Below are positions 30,421 through 40,077 of a DNA stretch of 64,000 bases, piece after piece (positions within the stretch are counted from its first letter, which is position 1; every line of letters starts with the position of its first letter). A model generated the notes under the pieces. That model searched no databases, was not told the DNA's origin, and worked only from the letters and a program-made list of their open reading frames with translations. This DNA comes from Cordylochernes scorpioides (taxonomy: Eukaryota > Arthropoda > Arachnida > Pseudoscorpiones > Chernetidae). A program made the translations under genes and the position numbers. The stretch is from assembly GCA_030710605.1 (NCBI GenBank), contig CP092874.1, positions 22,519,007 through 22,583,006 of the forward strand, read 5' to 3'.

Positions 30421-30632
30421 TTTTTCTATAAATTTTTAGAGGGTATAATTAAAGGACAGCCATACACACAGGAAGAGGCTGCCTATTAATAGTGATCACT
30501 TTGTTTTAATTCCCTTAATTGATCAATATCCTTAACTAATACTTACATTAATAAATATATATTTTTATAGAGAATTATTGATTATGATTGTAATTGGTAA
30601 TTGGCCTTAATCCCTCATCATGACAACAAATC

Positions 30633-30948
30633 ACTCCGCCTTTGCCGGTCCCAAGCCCAGATGAAAAAGGAGGAGGGGGAGCAGTAACGAGCTCACTAAA
30701 AAACCTGGGCTCAGCTGGCCCGGCTGATAGTACCCTGTAAGGGCTCCTAATCCATGTATACAGGATGAGCAGCGTTTGTACTCCATGTTAGGAGCGGCTG
30801 CACAAGGTGTCTGTTCCTCATGTCAGAGGCGGCCATTTCTTTTGGAGCTAAGTCGGCCTGCCACTGAGTAGTGCTCCCAGTCTTAATGACAAAAGCATTC
30901 TACTTCACCCAGATATGATTGAGTGGAGATAAGAAAGAAGAAGAAGAA
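30633..30948 (+). mobile_element. R-family retroposon
   Basis: From TCCGCCTTTGCCGGTCCC to TTGAGTGGAGATAAGAAAG with an AAGAAG tail. The counterpart is at 51693-52010. Confidence 0.65.
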
Positions 30949-31028
30949 GATGACAACAAATTATCCTATTTTTTAAGACACACCAAAGTAACTTTTGTTA
31001 CACCCCCTTGTGTTATGATCATCTCATC

Positions 31029-31378
31029 TTCTTATTTCTTTTCTCCACTCAATCATATTAATGTCTCAAGCTTGTAGAGCTTGAGACTTGACAACTATCA
31101 TGACTGGGTGAAGTAGAATGCGTCGGCCTTTGTCATTAAGGCTGAGAGCACTACTCAGTAGCAGGCCGACTTAGCTCCAAAATAAATGGCCGCCTCTGAC
31201 ATGAGGAACAGACGCCATGTGCAGCCGCTCCTACCATGGAGTACAAATGCTACTCATCCTGTATCCCTGGATTAGGAGCCCTTACAGGGTACTATCAGCC
31301 GGGCCAGCTGAACCCAGGTTTTTTAGCGAGCTTGTTACTGTTCCCTCTCCACCTTTTTCATCCGGGCTTAGGACTGGT
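31029..31378 (-). mobile_element. R-family retroposon, minus strand
   Basis: Complement of the R body, including GTCATTAAGGCTGAGAGCAC. Together with the 30633 copy it forms an inverted pair about 80 bp apart in the intron before exon 4. The counterpart is at 52085-52437. Confidence 0.65.
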
Positions 31379-31427
31379 CATCTCATGGTGTAATAAAAGA
31401 TAGCCAATTTTGTGCTGTGTGTCCCAG

Positions 31428-31585
31428 ACGGCTCCTACCGATGCACTCTCTGTGGAGCTACCGCACAAATATGGATGAAACTTCTTCAACATAACTGTCA
31501 GCCATTTTGTCAGAAATGTCAGAAACTCTTTGACAATCCGGAGCTCTATCGGTCACATCCTTGTGTGATCATATCCTCTAAAAAG
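31428..31585 (+). CDS. PRDM-like, copy A, exon 4 (two zinc fingers)
   Basis: 158 bp, acceptor GTGTGTCCCAG, donor GTTGGT, phase 1 to 0. It encodes two fingers with the unusual spacing C-x2-C-x12-H-x-C: CTLCGATAQIWMKLLQHNC and CQKCQKLFDNPELYRSHPC. Confidence 0.72.
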
Positions 31586-31689
31586 GTTGGTACTCTTGGT
31601 TCTAAGTGATAGCACATACCAAGTACTGATACATCTATCAAAATCTTTCTCATATACCTTTGTAGAAAGGATTATAAAACAACATATAA

Positions 31690-31885
31690 AGATGATAAAG
31701 CACAATTTGGATTATAATAAAAGAAAATAAGACCTAATCCAAATGATTTATTAGTGTGTGATGTTTCTGCAACAACATTGTCATTCTCATTTATTCTTTT
31801 GTCTGATGATGGTGACAATGTTGTTGCCGAAACGTCACACACTAATAAATTATTTGGATTAGGTCTTATTTTATTTTAGCATAAA
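31690..31885. mobile_element. H-subfamily element with an intact hammerhead-like core
   Basis: 31803-31836 (+) reads CTGATGA, T, stem GGTGACAA/TTGTTGCC, then GAAACGTC, preceded by TGT and followed by ACA. The counterpart at 52752-52945 has a mutated stem. Confidence 0.65.
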
Positions 31886-31909
31886 TAGATTAAAAAATTC
31901 AAAATTTGA

Positions 31910-32275
31910 TATACAGTAAAACTCTGTTAAAACTAACCTGGTATATAGCAAACCTTACCTTATAACAAACCTAAAATAATCCCCATTTCTATTTAAAGAT
32001 ACAGTAAACTATGGTTATGATGAACAATGGCTATAGTAAACCAAAGGTTCAGTTCTATTGGGGTTTCCTATAGAGGGATTCTACTGTATCTACAGTAGAA
32101 CCTCCTTGTAAAGGACAACACCTAATTGCAGAGCCAAAGTGTCTTTTAGGGAGAAGTGTCCTCTTATTGTAGATTTGCTAAATGGTAAAAATGGTAATTT
32201 GGCAAATGAAAACTGTCCTTTATAGAGAGGTGTCCTCTAGTGTGAATGTCCTTTCATGGAGGTTCTACTGTATAA
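31910..32275. mobile_element. T-family element followed by a P-family element
   Basis: 31910-32092 has TACAGTAAAACTCTGTTAAA and AGGGATTCTACTGTA ends. 32091-32275 is a complete P element (ACAGTAGAACCTCCTTGTAA to GGAGGTTCTACTGTA). The counterpart is at 52973-53335. Confidence 0.65.
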
Positions 32276-32594
32276 ATATTTAGTAAATTTGAGATATTTT
32301 TTCCAAATAAACATAAATTGATACCATTAATAATATCTAGGTTAAATACTGCTACCATCAACATGAACTAACTCTTGTTCTAATAAAAAACACAAATTGA
32401 TGTTTGCGGAAGAGTGATTGCTTGAAGCATATCATATATTTATGATTTTATGTAATTCTGCTGTCCTCAAAGCTTATGTCCATAGTTCATCTAAAATACC
32501 CATTCAAAGAGTCTAGCAACAGTATCATTATAAAAGGAAGATAAAAAATGCAATATAACAGCAGTATGGTAGATTAAACTGGTGAAACTGCTGG
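32276..32594. other. Intronic sequence with no recognised feature
   Basis: AT-rich and conserved in copy B; I see no gene or repeat. Confidence 0.35.
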
Positions 32595-32705
32595 GAGTGT
32601 TCACCACTGATGAGCCAGGCCCTCCCATTAATTTTTTCATTACAGTAAGGGCAGTAGAAATTGTTTAATTTTTAGAAAAATCATACGTGTCTATAATAGT
32701 TTAAT
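32595..32705. mobile_element. A-family half element
   Basis: It has GTTCACCACTGATGAGCCAG and the right arm CAGTAGAAATTGTTTAA only. The counterpart is at 53655-53770. Confidence 0.55.
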
Positions 32706-32717
32706 ATATATGTATAT

Positions 32718-33283
32718 AAAAACTTAAAACTCTTCCGGTGTACAGCTTATGAATAAACGTATCATTAAATGGAAGATAGGTATCTTTTATTTGTAAACGT
32801 TACGAGCTTTCGGGCAAACGCCCTTCTACAGGTTTGACAGAAATTAAGGCGAGAGACCGACCTATATACAAGGGATGATTTACATAATAAACAATTTTTA
32901 TAACTTAGCAGTAAGAATTTTTAATTTTTAATAAGTAACTATTGTATTGATATGGTAATAAGATGTTGTATACTAGATTTTTAACTATGTAAAAAAGGAA
33001 TAGATTAACTTGAAACAAAGATATCATAAATTTCAGGAATTTCTATTTTTCTATTTATGCTTTTAAGTTTGGTGGATACTATGGATTCTAATATTAATCT
33101 TTGGTGTAGGTTGGGTATGTTACGGTAATGGATAGTGGGGTGGTTGGTATTAAAAGAGTGGCCAGTGGATGCAACATGCTGATAGATGAGGGAACGTGGG
33201 TCGTTGTTATTAATGTTGCGGGTGTGTTCTGACATTCTAATGGCGACGGTTCTACCTGTCTCACCCACATAAGTGGCGGAACA
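32718..33283 (-). mobile_element. Penelope-like element, 5'-truncated (copy A only)
   Basis: The target duplication ATATGTATAT lies at 32708-32717 and 33284-33293; the empty site is in copy B near 53780. On the minus strand the insert starts inside a GIY-YIG endonuclease (ATYVGETGRTVAIRMSEH), continues to a stop at 33005, and ends with a terminal block containing CCTGTAGAAGGGC...GCCCGAAAGCTCG. GIY-YIG after the RT is the hallmark of Penelope-like retroelements; the RT itself is missing through truncation. Confidence 0.85.
33005..33283 (-). pseudogene. GIY-YIG endonuclease C-terminus of a Penelope-like element
   Basis: It starts in the middle of the domain at the insertion edge (YVGETGRTVAIRMSEH), then HVASTGHSFN and LHQRLILESI, and ends EIYDIFVSS. 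It covers about the last 92 codons of the pol protein. It has no start codon of its own, so it is a relic even though the frame is open. Confidence 0.75.
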
Positions 33284-33289
33284 ATATGT

Positions 33290-33640
33290 ATATGTTATAT
33301 AAAAATATTATTTTATTTTAAAATATATTTCATAGATTCAAATATTCTGTTTAAATCTACCACCAGATGTCGGGACTTTCCCTATAAAAACTCATTGTTG
33401 TTGTTTCCCGATGGCCGGCTCAATTCTTTTGTACATTATGTAAATAAGTTTTTCATTTTTTTTAATTCTTACGCCTTAAGCAAGGCAGCACTTTTATCAA
33501 ACCATGTTTTTTATATATTCCATAAGCCAATTAAAGCAATCTTTGATCAAGACTATTTTTATTATTATATTTTCAAGATTTTAACCATGACTGCATTACC
33601 ATAGCATAATCCTCAAAATAATTCAAAATCAAGCAGGAAA
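33290..33640 (+). repeat. W dispersed repeat in the intron before exon 5
   Basis: Reverse complement of 10350-10640; contains GTTTCCCGATGGCCGGCTC. The matching repeat in copy B is the landing site of the ORF1-only element. Confidence 0.6.
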
Positions 33641-33774
33641 ATCTTTTTATTTATAATATATATATATTTTGTAAGTTTGGGAATTTTTTTAATTGATACC
33701 ATTAATAATTGGGGCTAAATATTGTTCCAATCAATAAGTACTGTCTTGTGATAAGAAATTCAATTTGTGTTCAG

Positions 33775-33984
33775 GATGCAGAAACAGAGCAGTGTTTTAC
33801 TTGCGGCGTATGTGGCAAGACCTGCACTAGTGAAGCACTCCTGCGCAAACATCTTCCTCTCCACACAGGCCAGTTCACCTGCCAGATCTGTGGAAGATGG
33901 CTGCGAGACCTGGGATCTCTCGCTACTCATGAACAACTTTGTCTTAATCCTACGGAAATGCCACCTTGCGATCATTGCGGCCAG
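33775..33984 (+). CDS. PRDM-like, copy A, exon 5 (zinc fingers)
   Basis: 210 bp, acceptor TTTGTGTTCAG, donor GTATTT, phase 0/0. It encodes a classical C2H2 finger (CGVCGKTCTSEALLRKHLPLH), a C2HC finger (CQICGRWLRDLGSLATHEQLC) and the first half of a third (CDHCGQ). That third finger is completed with exact x12 spacing by exon 6, which confirms the splice. Confidence 0.78.
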
Positions 33985-34019
33985 GTATTTTTTTACAAAA
34001 TATAAATATTCATACATTG

Positions 34020-35030
34020 AATATATACACTCATAGACAAAACTTAAGGAAGTAAAAGTCTTTGATGTTTCCATTCATCTATTTTTTTAAGATGTGTTTG
34101 TCCAGATGGCAGAGGAAGTTTCTCAGATTGGTGGAGGTCTGTTATCTTGTTTTCTGCAATAATTTTTAAAGGTTCTGACTATTCTTTTGATTCTGTCCCT
34201 GTAGGGAATGTTGTGTATGGGATCTTTTTTTTAGTAAGCTGCCCAATTTTATCATATATGTATATATTTTTAGGAAGACAGAGGTTGTTCACACTTGGTT
34301 ATCTCATGTGTCTTCAATAGAGGTCACTGTAATATCTTTTAGAGTTATTGTCTAAATGCCGATATACATGGTAAAAGGTACAACTTCCTTAAGTTTTGTC
34401 AATGAGTGTATATACACTTGGTTATCTCGTGTGTATTCAATAAAGGTCACTGTAATATATTTCAGAGTTATTGTTTCAATCCCGATATACATGGTAAAAG
34501 GTACAACTTCCTTAAGTTTTGTCCATGAGTGTATATACACTTGGTTATCTCATGTGTCTTCAATAGAGGTCACTGTAATATCTTTCAGAGTTATTGTCTG
34601 AATGCCGATATACATGGTAAAAGGTACAACTTCCTTAAGTTTTGTCTATGAGTGTATACACACTTGGTTATCTCATGTGTCTTCAATAAAGGTCACTGTA
34701 ATATCTTTCAGAGTTATTGTCTGAATCCCGATATACATGCTAAAAGGTACAACTTCCTTAAGTTTTGTCCATGAGTGTATATACACTTGGTTATCTTTTG
34801 TGTCTACAATAAAGGGTCACTGTAATATCTTTCAGAATTATTGTCTGAATCCCGATATACATGCTAAAAGGTATAACTTCCTTAAGTTTTGTCCATGAGT
34901 GTATACACACTTGGTTATCTCATGTGTATTCAATAAAGGTCGCTGTAATATATTTCAGAGTTATTGTTTGAAAACTGATACAAATGCTAAAAGGTACAAC
35001 TTCCTTAAGTTTTGTCCATGAGTGTATAAT
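34020..35030 (+). repeat. C-family MITE with an internal ~122-bp array (6 units)
   Basis: Units ending CTTAAGTTTTGTCCATGAG repeat from about 34285 to 35027 inside one C element. Copy B has only about two units at 56093-56405. The array lies in the intron between exons 5 and 6. Confidence 0.75.
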
Positions 35031-35381
35031 CAAATTGTAACATATCAGTACATTAATGAGGTTTGAGAGTTCTGTAAGGACTTATATTTGTGTGTGTAAC
35101 GCCCTCTTGTTTGTTTGTTGACATTATCAGCAAGAAGTATCTGGAAGTTTTTAACAGAAAAATCTTTATTTCTTTAGGCTAACATAAGTTTACATATGTG
35201 GAGATATATTACAATCAGTCAAAAAGTCAACTCCACAGAGTAACATCAGTGATGTACTCACTGATAATTTACTATACAAGAATATCCTGTAGGCATGCCA
35301 GCTGCTGTTACAGTGTGGAAAATGTACATATTGTAGGGTAGATATGTATATATGTCAGAGAGCTGATCCTGTGTGCTCCAG

Positions 35382-35594
35382 GTGTTCGAGGATGTAAGAA
35401 TGTTCCGAAGACACCAGTACGAGGAGCTCTACCCATTCTACTGTTCCAGCTGTAAAGCCAGATTTAGGCTTCCAGAACACCAGGATTCCCACTGCTGTCC
35501 TGGAGAGATATTTATCTGTTCCACATGTCACATCCAGTTTGCCACAGATGGAGAACTTGAGCAGCATTTGTCAGCGGATTGCTGTCATCCCCAG
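35382..35594 (+). CDS. PRDM-like, copy A, exon 6 (zinc fingers)
   Basis: 213 bp, acceptor GTGTGCTCCAG, donor GTACCT, phase 0/0. It completes the finger begun in exon 5 (VFEDVRMFRRH) and adds CSSCKARFRLPEHQDSHCC and CSTCHIQFATDGELEQHLSADC. The gene must continue: there is no stop, and the next exon would lie in the sequence lost at the assembly gap. Confidence 0.77.
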
Positions 35595-36008
35595 GTACCT
35601 ACTGTACACATAGCTGTCACCACTAGAACACAAACAGAACTTGAAATAAAGTTGCTGGAGGATCATATTCATGTATATATAGAGGCTCTCCTACCTTTAA
35701 TTATGTATCAGTTATTATGTAGTAATTATGCTACAATTAACAGAATGGAAGAAAGAGGAAATATAAATGATATTTATAGATATGCTTTTAATTATTTTGA
35801 AAAAAAAAATTCTAACAATAATATTCTGTGTTTAACAGATAAATATCTTCTTCTTATCTGTTATATTGTTAACACACTTGATAACAGGAACTATTTAAAA
35901 ACATGCTGTGGTAAAATTTCTCATTCAGTACTTTTGTCTGAAGATGGCAACAACGCTGAAACGTCACACACTATTTGGATTTGGTCTTATTACCTTGTGT
36001 TTATAATC
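35595..36008. other. Intron sequence, H relic at its end
   Basis: 35595-35895 is AT-rich intron with no feature. 35900-36008 is an H right half (GTCTGAAGATGGCAACAACG, GAAACGTCACACACTATT). Confidence 0.5.
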
Positions 36009-36515
36009 TACTAGACGAATGACCCGGGCAACGCCCGGGTTTACACGATTAAATGTATATTACATATGGAAGATGGACGTAGTTCCCGGAGGTCACCCGC
36101 GAGGCTTTTTTCTGTGTCACCAACTCTGCCCCTGCGCGCCAGGACCTCTTGATCCCTCTGATTGGTCGGTGGGAACTTGGACTGTCCAACCGGCCGGCAG
36201 CTGGACGATTACATTTTCTCGACGGGGGGGGGGCAGGGAAGTCACGTGCTCGCCGGCAGCCAACAGGCGCGCGCCGCCGGCAGATCGCGAGCGTTCTAGA
36301 GGGCGCTGCTCGTGAGCTAAGTAGAATAATTTGAATATATAGTTTTAATAATTGATTTATATATTTTTTAAAATAGCCTATCGTCATCCCCGTTATTTTT
36401 TACCTATGTATGGAAATTTTGGTTTGAATTAGTGAACTACTGCGAATTTGTATACAGGTCATACAAACCAACAGACAAACATACAAACATTCATTTTTAT
36501 ATATATAGATATAGA
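36009..36515 (+). mobile_element. G-family element
   Basis: Head CTAGACGAATGACCCGGGCA, GC-rich middle, tail CAAACATTCATTTTTATATA. It is nearly the same as 15568-16092. At the same position copy B has a G-type element with different internal sequence (57173-57845). Confidence 0.65.
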
Positions 36516-36589
36516 TTACCCTAGTAAAGAACATTATTAGTGATGATAAAGAATGAGCCATAACACCAGTTTTGGCAAATACAGACCAA

Positions 36590-36802
36590 AAACCAACCTT
36601 TTTTATGAGGAAGTTGTACCTTTTAACATGTATATCGGGATTGAGACAATAACTCTGAAAGATATTACAGTGACCTTTATTGAAGACACACAAGATAACC
36701 AAGTGTGAACAAGATTACCCCTCTCTCCTTGAAAAAAAAAAAAAAAAACCGGCGACATCACAAAGACTTTCCACTTCCTCAAGCTTTTTCTATGAGTGTA
36801 GA
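36590..36802 (-). mobile_element. C-family MITE, single unit
   Basis: Minus orientation. The segment that is repeated 12 times in copy B (57937-59400) occurs once here. Confidence 0.65.
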
Positions 36803-36843
36803 TTTTGCTTTTTGTCTTAATTTGCTAAAACCGGTGTTGTGGC

Positions 36844-37220
36844 TGTTGGGAGAATCTTAATAATTATTTTCTATTATAAGTAAAAAACTTCTTTATTGAA
36901 GACACTAATTACAATGAAGTCAAATTACTATAAAAAGAGTTTTAGAAACTCATACGTCTCCACACAGATTCTCAACCACACTCACTCAAAGAAAATTCCT
37001 ATATATATACACATAATCTACACCACAGAATAAAATAATCCACAGATTAATATAATCATAGAATGAAAAATGAACATTTTAAATTATAAATATCAACAAA
37101 TCTCCCCTTCAAATTTTCAATTTTCATTCCTCAAAAAGTAACTCCACCACTTAGGCAGTTCTTAATCTTGACAGCATCCACACTCTTGGTGAGATGGTCC
37201 GCTTTCATTTCATTTGAAGG
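36844..37220 (-). mobile_element. Second Copia-type element, 3' end only (runs into the gap)
   Basis: 36844-37098 is a 255-bp LTR on the minus strand, with termini TGTTGGGAGAATC and AAATATCAACA on the plus strand. A purine tract (AAGGGGAGAT, minus) and a coding tail (37130-37220, minus) reading KADHLTKSVDAVKIKN follow, the usual Copia RNase H C-terminus. It is a different family from the 23-kb Copia. Copy B lacks it (about 59510). The rest is hidden by the N run. Confidence 0.75.
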
Positions 37221-37320
37221 NNNNNNNNNNNNNNNNNNNNNNNNNNNNNNNNNNNNNNNNNNNNNNNNNNNNNNNNNNNNNNNNNNNNNNNNNNNNNNNN
37301 NNNNNNNNNNNNNNNNNNNN
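37221..37320. other. Assembly gap of 100 N
   Basis: The run is exactly 100 N, a conventional size for a gap of unknown length. The left side ends inside a Copia; the right side begins inside copy B. Confidence 0.98.
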
Positions 37321-37329
37321 ATAATAAGA

Positions 37330-37593
37330 ATAGTTTTGATCAGAAATAGCTTTAATTGAGCTCATGGAATATATAAAAACATAATTTGATAAAAGTACTG
37401 CCTGGCTTAAGGCAAGTAGAATAAAAAAATGAAAAACTTATTTACATAATTTATAAAACGTTTGAGCCGGCAATCAGGAAACAACAACAATAGGTTATAT
37501 AAAGGGAAGTCGCGACATCTGGTGGTAGACTTAACAGAATATTTGAATCTATGAAATATAATTTTAAATAAAATAATATTTTTATATAACATA
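37330..37593 (-). repeat. W repeat, copy B
   Basis: Counterpart of 10350-10640, cut by the G element that follows. Confidence 0.55.
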
Positions 37594-38240
37594 CTAGCGG
37601 ATGTACCCGGCTTCACCCGGGGTTTTACCCGAGTAAAGGTTTGTCTAACGAACATTTGTTAAAACAATTCTCTATAAACTTATAAAAAAAAAAATTATAG
37701 ATATATTTTGGTAATTTGAAACTCGTAAATTTGAATCTCTTGATAAAGTGAACATTTTTTGCCGGTCCCTGTGTGCCGTGTCATCCTGAATTTTGTCTTT
37801 CCTAATTTTCTACATTACAAAATCATCGTTTTATGTAGTGAACATTTTTTCCCGGTCCCTTGAAAAATACTCGATAAGTTGAATAAAATCAATATTAATT
37901 GGTTCCCTCGGTAATTGGAAGTTAAAGGAATAGTATCTTCGCCTTGGAATTGTATCATTATTCTTGTCTCAAATAAATTGCTGTGTCTTCCTGAGATAAT
38001 AAAACTTATAGATAAAAAAACTTGTTATCATCGTCGCAATGGTGGCGCTGCTTGCGAGTTAAATATACAAATCTGCAAATAACTCTAAGGATATTCAAGA
38101 TATTCAAGAAATTATTTTTCAAAAACCTTCCAGGGAATATACCTAATAATATCCCAAAATTTCACGGCGATTGGATGTATGGTTTTTGAATCTATAGAGT
38201 ACACACAGACAGACATTCAATTTTATATATATATAGATAT
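37594..38240 (+). mobile_element. G-family element (copy B only)
   Basis: Head CTAGCGGATGTACCCGGC and CACCCGGGGTTTTACCCG. The tail TTCAATTTTATATATATATA is preceded by CACACAGACAGACATTC. The copy A empty site is near 10633. Part of it (AACTCTAAGGATATTCAAG) is shared with the G element at 20471-21199. Confidence 0.65.
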
Positions 38241-38474
38241 ATAAGTGTAGAAAATAAGACTCAAACATAATCAACATAATCATTCCCATGAAGAGAATGC
38301 ACTGAAACATCAGGAACTAAATAAAAAAATTGGTTGATGTAGTTATATGTTTTTCCAAACAAACTTCTAACCAACAAATTATCTTCAAAATTATACAAAT
38401 TTGATCTTTAAAACTAATTACATTGGGAACCTCATTATAAATGATACTTAGTTATAAATTATATTATGATGCAT

Positions 38475-38675
38475 TAGCGCGCCATCTGTTATCAAAATTT
38501 GAAACTATTATAGACGTGTATGATTCTTTTTAAAAATAAACAATTTCTACTGTCCTTACTGCAATGAAAAAATTAATGGGAGGATTCACCCCTGATGAGC
38601 CAGGCCATCCCATTAATTTTTTTCATTGCCGTAAGAGCAGTAGAAATTGTTTATTTTTAAAAAGAATCTTATAAT
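38475..38675. mobile_element. A-family hairpin element, copy B
   Basis: Counterpart of 10835-11063, with a shorter loop. Confidence 0.65.
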
Positions 38676-38814
38676 TGTTTTGAATTTAGTTATAAATGAA
38701 AACAATGGTCTGAAATTAGAAAAAAAAGGATTCCATACTAGCTTATCTCCATTTCAAAGAAAACACTATATTCATGATGAAAATGGAAAGCATTTCAAAG
38801 CTCGTTCGTAATAA

Positions 38815-39313
38815 AGTACAATTTGGAGTATAGATTAGGAACCCCCACAAGTTAATAAGATCAAATCTAAATAAATAGTATGGGGCATTTCGGTAACAAG
38901 AGTTTTTTTTTTTGCTTATCCCTAGTACATGTGGTACTGGCCATGATAATCATAGTGGGTAGAAGTAAACGATTACTCTTACTGTAAGTGTACCATATGT
39001 CTACACATGTGAAAAGCAGTTCGACTTTTGCACTTACAAATATGCCAGAGCTCTGTTTTGTTACTTGCACACGCTGGTGGGGTTGGACTTTTGCAAGAAT
39101 CAGGGGACATTGGAGCATTCTTTTTTATAAGAAAAAAAGTGTTAAAAGCGGGAATCGAACCTGGGTCGTTGCGGTTGAAAACCAACAGTTTAGACCATCC
39201 TTCCACTGACACCCTGGTAACAGAGTTGTTACTATATCAGTACTTTTATCTGATGATGGTAACAATGTTACGTCACACACTATTTATTGATTTGGTCTAA
39301 TTACCTTTGTGTT
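38815..39313. mobile_element. H element split by a minus-strand SINE
   Basis: H left half 38815-38895, SINE 38896-39218 (minus; head near ACCACTGACACCCTGG), H right half 39219-39313. Copy A has lost the H left half by deletion. Confidence 0.6.
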
Positions 39314-39334
39314 TCAAAACTCATTTATATTTAA

Positions 39335-40072
39335 AGCATAACACAATTTATCAAAATAAAGATACTTTGGCCAGTAAATCTTTTTATTATCCCGACGTTT
39401 TGAAAAAAATCTTTTGTCCTCATCAGGAGTGATCAAAAGATTTTTGTTGAAACGTCAAGGTAATAAAAATATTTACTGGCTGAAGTGTCTTTAATTTGAA
39501 GAACTATGAATACCGGCCAGGCAGCCTCTATCTTTACGACAATTTATCAACACAAGGTAATAAGACCAAATCCAAATAAAAAAATAGTGTGTGACGTTTC
39601 AGTAACAGCGTTGTTACCATCTTCAGACAAAAGTACTGAATGAGAGAATTTTACCACAGCATGCTTGTCACACACTATTTTTTTTAATTTGGATTTGGTC
39701 TTATTACCTTGTGTTTATAATCTATAATCCAAATTGTGCCTTATCGACAATTTATCAAGTAAAAAAAGAGGAAGGATAAAATTGAAATAGTTTGCTGCAT
39801 CAGTAGTGAACTGGACTGGGGTTGATGGAATGGTAAAAAAAAATAGCAGCCACATCCTGGAAACACATTGGGCACTTTTTTATAAAGAAATAATTGCTTC
39901 AATGGCCATTGTTTCTTGCAAAAGTCCAACCCCACAAGTGAGTGCAAGTAACCAAACTGAACTCTTGTGTCACACTCGTAAGTACAAAAGTTGAAATGTG
40001 CTTACTACATGTGTAGACATGTGGTGCAACACTTACGGTAGAAGTAGTCTATCTATATACCCACCACATATA
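39335..40072. mobile_element. K element, H element and SINE fragment, copy B
   Basis: K 39335-39525, with CCTCATCAGGAGTGATC preserved in the loop. H 39552-39746. SINE body 39866-40072. Confidence 0.6.
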
Positions 40073-40077
40073 TACAT

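Larger units (their letters stand above)
10350..36840. repeat. Copy A of the duplicated locus
   Basis: This is colinear with 37321-59510. Matching anchors include AGCTTTAATTGAGCT (10390 and 37349), the solo LTRs (18368 and 45529), all six PRDM-like exons, and TTTGCTAAAACCGGTGTT (about 36822 and 59495). Differences are mostly insertions, and the exons differ at 17 of 999 positions. Whether this is a second haplotype or a paralogue cannot be settled from sequence alone. Confidence 0.93.

Noticed and set aside
37168..37359. ORF spanning the N run
   Set aside because: It is translated through unknown bases.
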